A DNA stretch of 64,000 bases from Enoplolaimus lenunculus (taxonomy: Eukaryota > Nematoda > Enoplea > Enoplida > Thoracostomopsidae): NCBI GenBank assembly GCA_030248215.1, contig JASANG010000764.1, positions 124,001 through 188,000 of the forward strand. The letters are read 5' to 3'. Below, piece by piece: positions 45,546-55,696 of this stretch. Every line of letters begins with the position of its first letter. The first letter of the stretch is position 1. A program made the position numbers and the translations under genes. Under the pieces are notes generated by a model. That model saw only the letters and a program-made list of their open reading frames with translations, searched no databases and was not told the origin of the DNA.

Positions 45546-45841
45546 AGCCCTATTCACACGTGCCAGTTTTTGCTACAAAAACTTGCACATTCAACTCGCA
45601 TGTGCAAGTGCGGTCACAAAGCAGCTTTGAAGTTTTTACAGTCGTAAATTATTCTGAAGTTCATGCTATTTAATTTAATTCGCACCAGTGGATGCAGTTG
45701 CAAATCACTTGAATTTTTATGCTCCTGCAGTTTGATTGGTCAATCGGAACGTGTCTTTGAAAATACTTACAGCTGCAAGCCTTTCGTGAAAGTTGCAGCT
45801 GTGAGTTCTCGCTGCAAAATCTTGCACGTGTGAATGGGGCT
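45546..45841. mobile_element. V-family TIR element, complete
   Basis: Starts AGCCCTATTCACACGTGC and ends GCACGTGTGAATGGGGCT. TTTTTGCTACAAAAACTTGC near the left end is mirrored on the right. It matches the truncated copy at 1-103. It abuts the stop codon region of gene B (TAA at 45871-45873) at a distance of 30 bp. Confidence 0.85.
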
Positions 45842-45870
45842 TAATGAAAATTCAAGAAATAAATACGATA

Positions 45871-48800
45871 TTAATTTCGTTTTTCGGTAAATTTTCCAAA
45901 CACTGCCCATTTGCCGTCCGCAGTATAAGTACCGGTATATCTCGCCGTCCCACCGTCCATCGCAAACGAACCATCGATGGCCGGCGGTTTCTTCACGTTA
46001 ATGACGCCGTTTGGCTGCGTGGTGCCTTTCGGACCGGAAATTCTGACGTTTCCCATTTTGAATTGATTGATGTTCAGCTGAGTTGAACGTGTCTTCACTT
46101 CTGATAACGATCGCGTGTCCGCTAATCCTGAAATCAAATGACTAAGAAAAGGTGAGAAAAGTTGACTTTAACTGTAAATTCAGGAGCAGTGAAAAATTTG
46201 CAGGTCGGCATTGCGCCACAGATTTGTAGTGGGGAGTGGATTAATTTTACTTATACTAATGTTATATATATATATATTATACACATATCTGCATGAATAC
46301 ATTTTTATTTAACCTGAGATTCAATTTTAACTATAGGTCAGCGCTTTAACACGACACTCGTTAATGCGAAGTGCTGATCATCACTGCTCGAGATTGTGAG
46401 CTTGACGCTTGAACCACCCGAGTATGTGACGTTTTGTTCAAGTTGAACGCTGCCCGCGCTTGTAATATAATTGTTAAACACTGCGCAGTATCTGTTAGTA
46501 TACTCAAATTTGCGTTTAAGGGTTTTTGAGAACATTCATTGAAAGGATCTACGACGGCGTGAACGATCGGTGCCCAAACGACAATTGCCAAAACGACAGT
46601 TGCGAAACTATAGAATATTGTCAATGACCGCAGGTCGAGTAAGAATGATCAAAGGTGGCACCCCACGGATCGGTTATCTAACGAAGTTTAAGAGTTGTTC
46701 CGACCCGGAATTTATAAACACCTGAATACGACCCGGACAGGAAAATTTCAAGAAAGATGTGGGGTAAAAACGAGTGGCAAATCGTCGTTTGGGCAACCGT
46801 CGTTCAGGTAATCGTCACGATCCGTTGTGGAAAATAAATCTGCTTCGACTCTTACCCTATTAGGGTTGCGCTATACTTGACGTCCGACGCCGTCCGTCAC
46901 CGTCCGTAACCATACGTTATCGTACGTGAGTTATTTGCGTGCGATACCGAACGGTTACGGACGGCGACGTACGGGTGGCAGATGGCGCCGTACGGGTGAC
47001 GTACGGCACCAAAAGAGTGACGGACGGCGCCGGACGGTACCGTGCGGGAGATGGACGGCGCCGAACGCCAAAAAGTATGGCGCAACTCTTAGTCTGAACC
47101 AGGATCAGGAATTTTTTGTGCGAAAATAACCGGAATAACTTGTATACAACGGACCAGGATAGATACACCTGTGCCTTTTTCTGTTTTCACATCTCTCTGT
47201 GCTTTAATTTAGATTTCTTTCCTGTTCACCGCTTACCATCAATACTCCACAACTCAGAAGCGCCATTTTTAGGCAACAAAATCCCGTCGCCGCGATATTT
47301 TCCTTGCGAATTCACTGTTCCACAGCCGTACAAATTTGCCTTCGACGGATTTAAATCCAGCCTTTGTAGTTCGGTTTTGGTTGGACATTTTGTGGTGATC
47401 CGAGTCGCGTACATGCATCCTTGACCAAATTGTCCATTTGCAGTCACAGAGAATCCGTTCAGAAAACCACGCGTTGATTTCCAGGTCCCAACTCCAGACG
47501 GCGAAATGGTGAACGTTCCTATAAAAATACAAACTCGGGCGGCGTAGCCAAGCGGTGACCAGGTGAGCTCAGTCCTCAACCTGGAAAAATTTTGGCCATC
47601 TGGAGAATTTTTAACCTTGCTTGTAACTTATTGAAAACCCTTGAATGCCCCTCCTAAAAATTTTTCAGCCCCCCCCCCAGTAACGTGCACTTGAGTTAAT
47701 TAATTAACTCAGACGGAAAGTTAGTTATTTCTGAGTTAATAACAGAACACTTTAACTCACTTTGAGTTGACTTGATTGTCACTGTGAGTTGAGTTGACTC
47801 TGTGTGAGTTGATTAACTCAGAATGAATTGAATCAACTCAAAACTGTGAGTTCTGATAGTCCTAACTCAGACTGAGTGATTCAACTCATTCTGAGTTAAA
47901 ATCAACTCACTAAAATTTACAGTGTGAGCTGGCAATGAGCCTGTACAAGTTTAAAAATTATTCGCTGGGTTTCCAAAACCATACTTAAGTACGACTTACT
48001 ATACATAGGTACGTGCTAAGTAATTCATTAATTAACCAATTTGTCGTTTTAAAAGCTTACTTAAGTATAAATAGCGGACGAAATTTTGATATATTACAGA
48101 TGTACAGTTCCGGCATATTAACATTTGTCTAATTAAAATTGTAGACTCGCGAAGTCTCCTTAAGATAAATCAAAACTATGGCTTTGTTACACTGTAAATT
48201 TCAGTGAGTTGATTTTAACTCAGAATGAGTTGAATCACTCAATCTGAGTTAGGACTATCAGAACTCAGAATTTTGAGTTGATTCCATTCGTTATGAGTTA
48301 ATTAACCAACTCACCCAAAGTCAATAACTAAGTGAGAATCAACTCTACTCTGAATGAGTTAATGTTTATTGATATTAATTCAGAAATCACCAACTCGCTA
48401 TCTGAATTGATTAATCAACTCATTGGAATTTACAGTGTATACCTGATGATAGTGGCTCACATCTGGCGTTAATTTGTTTTTGCTCTAAAACTTAAGTATT
48501 TATTTAAGTCGGCGAGTTAAGTAATTACTTAAGTATAACTTAAGTAACTACTTGAGCAACATTTAAGAAACATAGCCAATATTCAATTACTCATTCTCGC
48601 ATGAATATTTTCTATTTCGTCTGAGATACAATTTTACGCTAAGATGGGAATCTAGATTATATGTTTTCGTATGGGAGACGTGTTGTACTCACCGTTCAGC
48701 TATACGGGCTTGGCGTCAAAGCCTTAGAGGGCTCTGAAATTGTCGAGATTTTGTACTGCACATACGTGTAATTATTAAACAACACTGTACAGTGTATTAT

Positions 48801-50218
48801 TTCGCGCATACAGATTACATTGAGTTGCTCACAGTACACTCTATGCGTGAAAGGGTTAAAATAAACTAATAAGCTTGATACAGTCAAACAATATATTAAC
48901 CTGCGTATGCGAGCAGTTTGATTTATTAAAATCAACAGCTTACAGAAGCGGATCCAAAAATTTGGAACAAAAAGGCGGGTTGGCAAATGTTATGAAACGC
49001 AAAAATTGTAAAGTGGGGACCTGATCATTTTTTTATCGCCAAAAATTTTTGTTGGTGTTAAAATTGTATTGTACTGTAAGGACCTTATCATTTCATTCAC
49101 AAAAAATTTCTAAGGGAATAATTGTATTTTTTAATACAAAAAAATTCTGAGGCGGAAATTGTAAGGTAAGGGAGGACCATACCATTTTGTCACAAAAAAT
49201 TCTCATGGGGGCGTAGACCCCCCACCCCATCGGCATCAGCTAGTGACTGTTAACAACATTACACTTTTTAATCAACGCACACTTTACCTTCAAGCTTGTC
49301 TTCTCCGTTTGAATTTGCCTTCGAATCTCTCGCCACCCATGTTCCTTTCTTTCCAGTCGAATCCAAAAACGCTTCGACTGGGATTTGTTTTCCACCAAAA
49401 TTTGCGTTGAATTTAGCAATCGGCAGATCGGATCGTTTGTTTGTCGACAATTTATAGCTTCCATACACGTTCGTCGGCTTTCCAGTCGTTCTAATATCGT
49501 TCGTTATGAAGTAGCCGTCCATCATTTTTCCCGTTGTTTTGACTTGCATTCCATTCACGTGTCCGTCAGCTTTGAACGTTCCTTTCTTCGTATCGATGCT
49601 TATATCATTAAAGCATCCGTCGTATCCGCCAGCGCCTGGCTGTTTCGCATATTTGCCAGTCAATTTACTCGTGAAACTACCTTTAGCGTCTCGTTTTCCG
49701 TTTGCTATCCAATTGATCAAGTCTTCATCGGCTCCGCTGGTGCCCTTCCAGTCGAACGAATACGTCTCGGACTCTGTTTGTGGATCCAATACTCCTTTAA
49801 CTTCTTTCACCGAATACGCATAAGTATACTTGCCACACGCCAAGTATTTGCTTGATTTCGACAGTTTGACCTTATTCTGATCGATGTCGATTAAAGTATC
49901 CGATTTTGAAACGCCTTTTGAAGCTGAAAATTGTTTATTTCGCCACTGGCCACCGGCCGTCAATTTTTCTGCTCCGAGTGAGCCAGTTCCGGTCCACGTT
50001 CCGGCGTACGGCGTTTTTGTGTCTGTCTTGGCGGTACCTGATAGACATATGGACTGTGGTCCAGATCGATCAGTAGGAGTCAACGTTCCCACGGCTATGT
50101 ATGAACCAGATTGGGAGACGGTCCCTGATAGATCGACGCGGCCAGATGAAATCGTTTTGGTATAGCTGAATGTGTTTGTTTGTGACGTTTTGAAGTTGCC
50201 GCGTTGTTGAGCTGATGC
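45871..50218 (-). CDS. Gene B: secreted-type beta-repeat protein, paralogue of gene A
   Basis: Three exons join in phase: 50218-49288, 47518-47237 and 46127-45871, together about 489 residues to the stop. A first exon with the start and signal peptide must lie further upstream and was not found; the first visible exon begins at an acceptor just before ASAQQRGNFKT. Blocks shared with gene A: GTWTGTGSL, LSKSSKYLACGKYTY, GTFKADGHVNG, DGYFITNDIRTTG, NVYGSYKL, GTWVARDS, GTWKSTRG, GQGCMYAT. All four gene A cysteines are kept and exon 2 adds two more (KCPTK and YGCGTV). Gene B then has a C-terminal extension absent from A. It ends in another strand pair (GSFAMDGGTARYTGTYTADG, then WAVFGKF) resembling the N-terminal unit. 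The intron in LEG/TF has no counterpart in gene A. The introns hold R, Z, S, W and X repeats. Function unknown. Confidence 0.7.
46361..46624 (-). CDS. Small reading frame with signal-peptide-like start, inside a gene B intron
   Basis: The frame starts MTIFYSFATVVLAIVVWA, followed by PIVHAVVDPFNE: a good signal peptide with an Ala-Xaa-Ala-like end. It could be a single small secreted protein of 87 residues, or the first exon of another family member. A donor (A, then GTATAC near 46500) would join in phase with gene B's last exon and give a short secreted form. Against it: part of the frame (near 46465) matches W-family sequence, and an overlapping frame is also open. Low support. Confidence 0.3.
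   Translation of the reverse strand: MTIFYSFATVVLAIVVWAPIVHAVVDPFNECSQKPLNANLSILTDTAQCLTIILQARAAFNLNKTSHTRVVQASSSQSRAVMISTSH
46861..47090. mobile_element. R-family GC-rich MITE
   Basis: Left TAGGGTTGCGCTATACTTGA and right AAAAGTATGGCGCAACTCTT are inverted repeats. The inside is full of GCCGTCCGTCA/TGACGGACGGC words and far richer in GC than its surroundings. It lies in the last intron of gene B. Confidence 0.8.
47537..47685. repeat. Z-family MITE, right end cut by S element
   Basis: GGGCGGCGTAGCCAAGCGGT at the left and CTTGAATGCCCCTCCTAAAA inside match the complete copy at 58040-58212. The right end is replaced by an S element. The GTAGCCAAGCGGTGA part superficially resembles a tRNA A box. 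Confidence 0.65.
47686..47925. mobile_element. S-family palindromic MITE
   Basis: Made of TGAGTTAATTAATTAACTCA and ACTCAGACTGAGTGATTCA words, ending CTAAAATTTACAGTG. Left terminus altered. Confidence 0.75.
48190..48437. mobile_element. S-family palindromic MITE, complete (248 bp)
   Basis: Starts CACTGTAAATTTCAGTGAGT and ends ATTGGAATTTACAGTG. The interior is an almost continuous palindrome of GAGTTGATT, AATCAACTC and AACTCAGAATGAGTT words. Best full-length S copy. No protein. Confidence 0.85.
48588..48858. repeat. W-family repeat copy 3
   Basis: TCTCGCATGAATATTTTCTA near the start, TTGAGTTGCTCACAGTACAC near the end, then GTGAAAGGGTTA. Aligns with 7657-7858 and 44381-44660. Confidence 0.55.
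48970..49225. repeat. X-family repeat copy 2
   Basis: Internal subrepeats of AAAATTGTA...CACAAAAAATT about 60-70 bp apart (near 49005, 49065, 49125, 49155), ending TGGGGGCGTAGACCCCCCAC. Reverse complement of the repeat at 7225-7550. It sits just downstream of the gene B first visible exon, inside the intron. Confidence 0.55.
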
Positions 50219-51503
50219 CTGAATGTAATTTTAGTAATACGTTTGGGTTATCAGATTTGTACCGGATGTCACAGTGCGGCACAATTCAAAATATAGTTTA
50301 ACTGAAATATTCCAACTTGGATTCGCCATTGCAGTAGTCTTGAAGATTATTCTTAAACCTAATAGTTAGTATAAAACCTAAGCCTACTCTATTGCTGTTT
50401 GCAGGAAATCGGGTTGATCACAATTAATTTTTCTTGTTTTGCCTACTTACACACATATATATAAATAAATATCAATATATATTGTTATATATATATATGA
50501 ATTGAAACTGAAAACGTTTCTTTAACAAACATAACGCTGAGTGAAATAAAAAATTCCTTGTCACCGCCCTCAGATCTAAAGTTAATGCTCATGACACTTA
50601 CAAGATCATATTGATGAACATCAGGTGGCTACTGCAACAGTTCGGGTATTCATAAGCCAAAATCATCGTTTACCCAAAAATGATTCAATTTCAAATTTAG
50701 AAAATAGATCTTGGCTGTTCAAAGAGCAATAACTTGTTTATAATTTTGTAACTTTTTCTATTTATTTAGGCGTTAATCTCCGTCCTGGTCGAATTTCCAA
50801 ATATAACATCAATATCTTTACAGTTCAGAACCTTACCCAATTCAACAACAAAGCTGTTATTGCAATAATATAGTAGTAATAATAACAATAACAATAATAA
50901 TGATAATTACATAAACCAAATAAGCGCATATTGGATAAATTATGATTATTTTCAATAATTAGTCAATCAAGTTATATATCGTATAATTTTCGCTAAAAAT
51001 TAATTCTAATTCGTAGTGTTGATCGCCAGAGGTGCTTAGACCCTGTAGGTTAATTTTAAATTTTTGCTTACTTACATTCTCGGATATTTTGAGTTACCTG
51101 GTACATTGGCTACGGCGGCTAGAGTTTTGTAATACAAACACAGTAAGTGTTCAAATTACTTGTCTCACTGACTTATTTTAGGTTTAGGCTTATGTTGAAA
51201 CCGTCAAAAGGTTAAAGTACTCAAACCCAGTTTATGGTTGGTAAATAAATTTCGCATTCGTTAAGTCCAGAGTAGGATGTTGGTAAGAAGTTTTATCCGA
51301 CTCGCGCTGTACCCAAGCAAATAAGAATTATTTAGCCGTGGGGTTATCCACGCTAAAACATTTATTCACTACCCACTTTTTACCCGCGCTTGAAGTTAAA
51401 ATCAGTATTTTAAAGATCGCTGGTGATTTGCACTTTGAATGTTTAAGGCGACATTTTAGACGCATTGTATTTCAGAAAACACGGACTACAAATTAAAAAA
51501 TTC
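50219..51503. other. Upstream region of gene B, first exon not found
   Basis: It must contain, or lead to, the signal-peptide exon of gene B, but no ATG-led hydrophobic exon with a fitting donor was found. An ATG at 50321 (minus) opens only a short, poor frame. AT-rich simple repeats occur at 50455-50500 and 50865-50910. Confidence 0.3.
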
Positions 51504-51738
51504 GGCCCATGTAAAAAGATCAGGGGTGCAACGTTTTTTGTGGGACTATAAAAGAGTAGGCTTATGTTTTAGACTACTTTTTTGGCTTGACTTATGTTTA
51601 CGCTTAGGCATAGGAATATGCTCATTCTTACGCTTACGCGTAGGAGGCTTAGGCTTAGGCTTAGGCTTAAGCTTAAATTAGGCTTAGGCTTAGGAATATG
51701 CTTATAATACTGTTCCACCTCTGTGCTTTACATTGGTC
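51504..51738. mobile_element. L-family MITE with perfect 8-bp target duplication
   Basis: Ends GGCCCATGTAAAAAGATCAG and CTTTACATTGGTC. AAAAATTC flanks both sides exactly (51496-51503 and 51739-51746). The interior holds the longest run of TTAGGC hexamers in the window (about 51640-51695). Confidence 0.92.
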
Positions 51739-52208
51739 AAAAATTCGAACAAACAAGTCATTTTTCGTAAATCAAATTTGGAAATTACAAAAAATTCTTC
51801 GCCGCTTTTTATATATTGTTTTAAAATTTAAATTCTGCCTATTTGTTCAGCTGATTCAACTGTAATATGCCAGCGAGGTATAGGTGCGGTCGCAGCCACT
51901 TGTTCGAGTTTAAGAGATATAATTTTTGTAGTCAGCTATGGTTGAAAATTAATAGGGTTAATAGGTACAAGTAGACATTGGTGTCTGAAGAATTAAACTA
52001 TGGGAAAGGTACGAAGGCGACCATATAAATGATTTTTAAGCCCCTATAAAAAGTTCTGTGTATCAAGACATTTTTTAAACCTCAAAACAGGAAATTTTGT
52101 ATTTAAGTTTAGAATTCAAGGTGGTGGGATGAACTGTGAACTATTTCATTTGGGTGAAACTATCGCTAGCATTCGCTTTCAGTAGAAATCTGATTCGATA
52201 AAAATAGC

Positions 52209-52589
52209 GGCTCATGTAAAGAACAGGACCGGATCGTTTTCAGGCAGAGTTTCAATACAGTCAGTTTAAGCTTTAGGCAAACTTTTTTTGCTTAAGCTTA
52301 GGCGTAGGCTTTGGCTTAGACTTTTGGGCCAATGCAAAGAACAGGGGCGGAACAGTATTATAAGCATATACTAAGCCTAAGTCTAAGCGTAAGAATAAGC
52401 CTAAGCCGAAGCTTAAGCCGAAGCCTAATCCAAGTAAAAAATAGTCTAAAGCTTAAGCTTACTCTTTTCTAGTGCCGCAGAAACACGTTACGCCCCTGAT
52501 CTTTACATGGACCGACTTAGGGATAGGCTCATGCTTAGGCTTTGGAATGCGCTTAATATACTGTTATGCCTCTAAAGGTAACATTGGCC
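52209..52589. mobile_element. L-family MITE interrupted by another L element
   Basis: The outer element starts GGCTCATGTAAAGAACAGG at 52209 and resumes at 52514 with ACTTAGGGATAGGCTCATGC, ending GGTAACATTGGCC at 52589. The inner element occupies 52327-52513. Confidence 0.75.
52327..52513. mobile_element. L-family MITE nested in an older L copy
   Basis: GGCCAATGCAAAGAACAGGG to CCTGATCTTTACATGGACC, with CCTAAGTCTAAGCG hexamers. Flanks GACTTTTG and GACTTAGG share six of eight bases, a likely target duplication inside the host hexamer tract. Confidence 0.8.
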
Positions 52590-53326
52590 AACAAACCTAT
52601 TTCAAAATCTGGCGAAGATTTTGTATTTTAAGATGTTGCGAAAAACAGAGAAAAATGAATGTTAAAAATTAAAGCTAAAATTATAAAATAAAATTTGTCT
52701 CCAAATTAAAATTTCAAACAATTAACAATTGCCAAAATTCACATTTATAAGCAAGACTTTTGTGCCATACCGTGACAATTTAACAAAATACACCTGATTA
52801 CGCAAAAATTAGAGTGTATAAATAATTAATTTTAGAGTAAAAAAAGCTGCCAGCGACAGTTTTCCTATTTGTTTCTTGTAAATAAACAGTAAACAAGTTT
52901 GGTAATTTTTAAGGTGAGTAAACAAGAAATGATTTCGACTGTTCTAAAAATAACAGCAATATTTTCTAGGCTGTATTTTTAGCTAATGTTAACCTAAGTC
53001 TGGCAAAATTTCAACCTGAGGCGAAAACAAATTGGTTAGAGCCAGCGGGTGATACGTACAGGATATACGTGGTTAAATATACATAGCACTTGATCTGCTG
53101 TAGCCGTTGTAAATAAACTATACTTTTCAACTTTACGTTTGCGATGATGATTTTGAAAATATTTCTCAAATTCAAAATTGAAAAATTTCCCAAATTTTTT
53201 GAAAATACAAAAATTTTAAAATGTTACTTAAATGTCTCTCAACGGTGGCTGGTTGAGCCAAACTTTTTGACAAAATTTTGTTGAAAAGTTAAAGTTGAGC
53301 GATGATTATTAACCCGTTTGCGAAAT

Positions 53327-53526
53327 TGACCAATGTAAAGAACAGAGGCGGAACAGTATTTTATAAGCGTATTTTTAAGTCTATGCCTTTAGCGTAAGAA
53401 TGAGCATATTCCTAAGCCTAAGCATAAGCCTAAGCATAAGCCAAGCAAAATACTTAGTCTAAAGCTTAAGTTTACTTTATTGCAGTCCCACAAAAAAGCG
53501 TTCCGCCCCTGATCTTTACATGGGCC
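53327..53526. mobile_element. L-family MITE
   Basis: GACCAATGTAAAGAACAGAG to CCCTGATCTTTACATGGGCC with CCTAAGCATAAGCC hexamers between. Confidence 0.85.
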
Positions 53527-53620
53527 GCCAAACTTATTCTCTCACCAATGTGTTTAACTAAAATATAGTAATTTTCCGTCCAAAACTAACAAATATTTTG
53601 CAGCATTGTTCAAAATATAC

Positions 53621-53786
53621 GCCAATATATAGGACAGGGTTATCACAGTAGTATTAGCATATGAAGCCTAAGCCTAAGCGTAATCAGCTTTAAAGCTAAA
53701 GCCTAAGCAAAAAATTGTCTAAAACGTAAGCTTACTCGATTGCAGTTGCGCAGAAAAACGTTCCGCCACTGATTTTTACATCGGCC
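53621..53786. mobile_element. L-family MITE, diverged
   Basis: GCCAATATATAGGACAGGGT to CCACTGATTTTTACATCGGCC, hexamer interior CCTAAGCCTAAGCG. Confidence 0.75.
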
Positions 53787-53869
53787 AAAAAATTATGTGA
53801 CCTATCCTGCATCACCAACAATTTAAGATAAACATAAAATTAATTTTCGACAAAATGTTACTTTAAATT

Positions 53870-54000
53870 CGCGTCCAGGTTTCTGGTGGGTCTATACAAT
53901 TGAAGGTTTACATTCTAGATTACATTTTTTTGCTTAGGCTTAGACTTAGGCATAGGAATACGTTTAATCTACTGTTACGCCCCATAAAGTAACATTGGCC
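53870..54000. repeat. L-family subfamily 2, left end missing
   Basis: TCCAGGTTTCTGGTGGGTCT then TTAGGCTTAGACTTAGGC, ending AAAGTAACATTGGCC, as in 40434-40633. Confidence 0.75.
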
Positions 54001-54301
54001 CGAAAGTGTATGTCTTTGTTTTAAGTACTCTCTCAGCGACTTTTACTTCAACGAAATTTACGCTAAAGGCTGACGATAGACAAAAAGCAACCGTGTTTTA
54101 TTTGATACTACGATGTCGATTTAAAACTGAAAAATACGAAAAAAATGCTATATTTAAACTGAAGTTGAATTCAACGATACTTTTTCTATTTTTTGATCCC
54201 AGTTGAAATTTGCTTTTTTTCTATTCATTTCAGCTCTTGAATCTGACAGAAAAAACAAACGAGTTGAACTATTTCAGTGGTATTCTGAACTGTGCGCGTC
54301 T

Positions 54302-54483
54302 CGGCAAATGTATAGAACAGGGCCGTAACAGTTGTATAAAGCATATTCCTAAACCTAAGCATAAGCGTAAGAATAACCTTATACTTAACTCTATAAGCCA
54401 AAGCAAAAAAATAGTCTAAAACTTAAGTTTACAGTATTGCAGTGCTGCTGAAAAACGTTCCGCCCCTGATTTTTACACGGACC
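54302..54483. mobile_element. L-family MITE
   Basis: GGCAAATGTATAGAACAGGG to CCCCTGATTTTTACACGGACC with CCTAAGCATAAGCG hexamers. Confidence 0.8.
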
Positions 54484-54798
54484 GGTGCCTTCTACCCGTA
54501 GTTTCTAATTTTGGCTTGTAAATTATTCATTTGTGTAGACACCTTTCTTACAGTGTCTGATCTAACGATACTACCTTTTATACGTATTGGATCGACCACC
54601 GAAAAGCAAAAATATATTTTTCATAAAATTGCAAATACGGCAATATTTAAATTATTTTAAAAAATTTTCTTACAGTAATCAATGAATCAAGTCAACAATA
54701 GAACGTTGTTTTTGCAATTTTGAACGCAGCGTCTATATTGATGCTAAAATAGCGTTTGTTTCTAGAAACAACGTTTCGCTTTCGCATTTATAGCTTGT

Positions 54799-54965
54799 AA
54801 GGGTTGCGCTATACTTTACTGTGTCGGACGCCGCTGCTCAAGGCCGCTCGCTGCTGGCAAAATGTATTTGGTGAAATTTTAAGCTAAAATTTAATCGTGC
54901 CGCGTGCTAGCGTTCGGTGGCAGATGGCGGCGTTCCGGAACGCGCAGCGGCATCCGGTGGGACGA
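54799..54965. repeat. R-family element, degraded right half
   Basis: AGGGTTGCGCTATACTTTAC, CGGACGCCGC and later GGCAGATGGCGGCGTTCCGG words; local GC peak. The right TIR is not clear. Confidence 0.6.
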
Positions 54966-55323
54966 TGCGAGTATTATGCAACACTTGGAGCATTTGCGCT
55001 TACAAAACGGGGTTCGAACGATGTGATATGGAAGTTGAAATGTTTTGCCACGATTTCTTAGTCGGAATCGGAATCAGAATTTTAATGTTTGACGTTTGTT
55101 GATTTTATTAATACTTTTGAGCCTTGAAGCTAAAAATGCTTAGGCAAAATGTAGTTGATAGCTACGGCCATAATATACCATTTACATAATTAGACGATTT
55201 TGCATTTTGTGTTCGCCTTCTGTTGAATTGAAATACAAAGTTAATATTAACTAAATTTAAACTTGAAAGGTTTGCCGAAAAAGACATCTTTCTCCAAAAA
55301 CTCCAGACCATATACCGGTATTA

Positions 55324-55455
55324 CACTGCGAAAAATATGGGTAGTCTAATTGCCTCTCTCGGAAATAGGCTTTTCGTGACTACACAAACTGAGTCAAATT
55401 CGACTCCACCTATTTCCGAGATAGTCAATTTGACTCACCACTTTTTTACATTATA
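55324..55455. mobile_element. T-family MITE copy 2
   Basis: CACTGCGAAAAATATGGGTA to GAGATAGTCAATTTGACTCA, then CACTTTTTTACA. It is shorter than the copy at 45113-45330 but has the same ends and GAGTCAAATTCGACTC core. Confidence 0.7.
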
Positions 55456-55573
55456 GAGTTGCGCTATGCTTGACTTACAGAGGTGACCGGCGCCGTCCGT
55501 CACCCGTACGGCAGCTGTCCGTCACCGATCGTAGACGGCGCCGGACGTCAACAAAAGTATAGCGCAACCGTTA
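55455..55573. mobile_element. R-family MITE, compact copy
   Basis: AGAGTTGCGCTATGCTTGAC to AAAAGTATAGCGCAACCGTT, with GCCGTCCGTCACCCGTACGG inside. It directly abuts the T element. Confidence 0.8.
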
Positions 55574-55696
55574 AATTTACACCGGGACAGAATCGGAATC
55601 AAAACAAAAAATATAGCGAAAACTTTAGTCGAAATCGGAATTTTATTTGAAACTATGGTACAACTGAAAATTGCTCAAAATATTAAACAATTTTAG

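Noticed and set aside
47537-47585. tRNA-like GTAGCCAAGCGGTGA
   Set aside because: It is the start of a Z-family MITE shared with 58040 and 58519; no cloverleaf forms.
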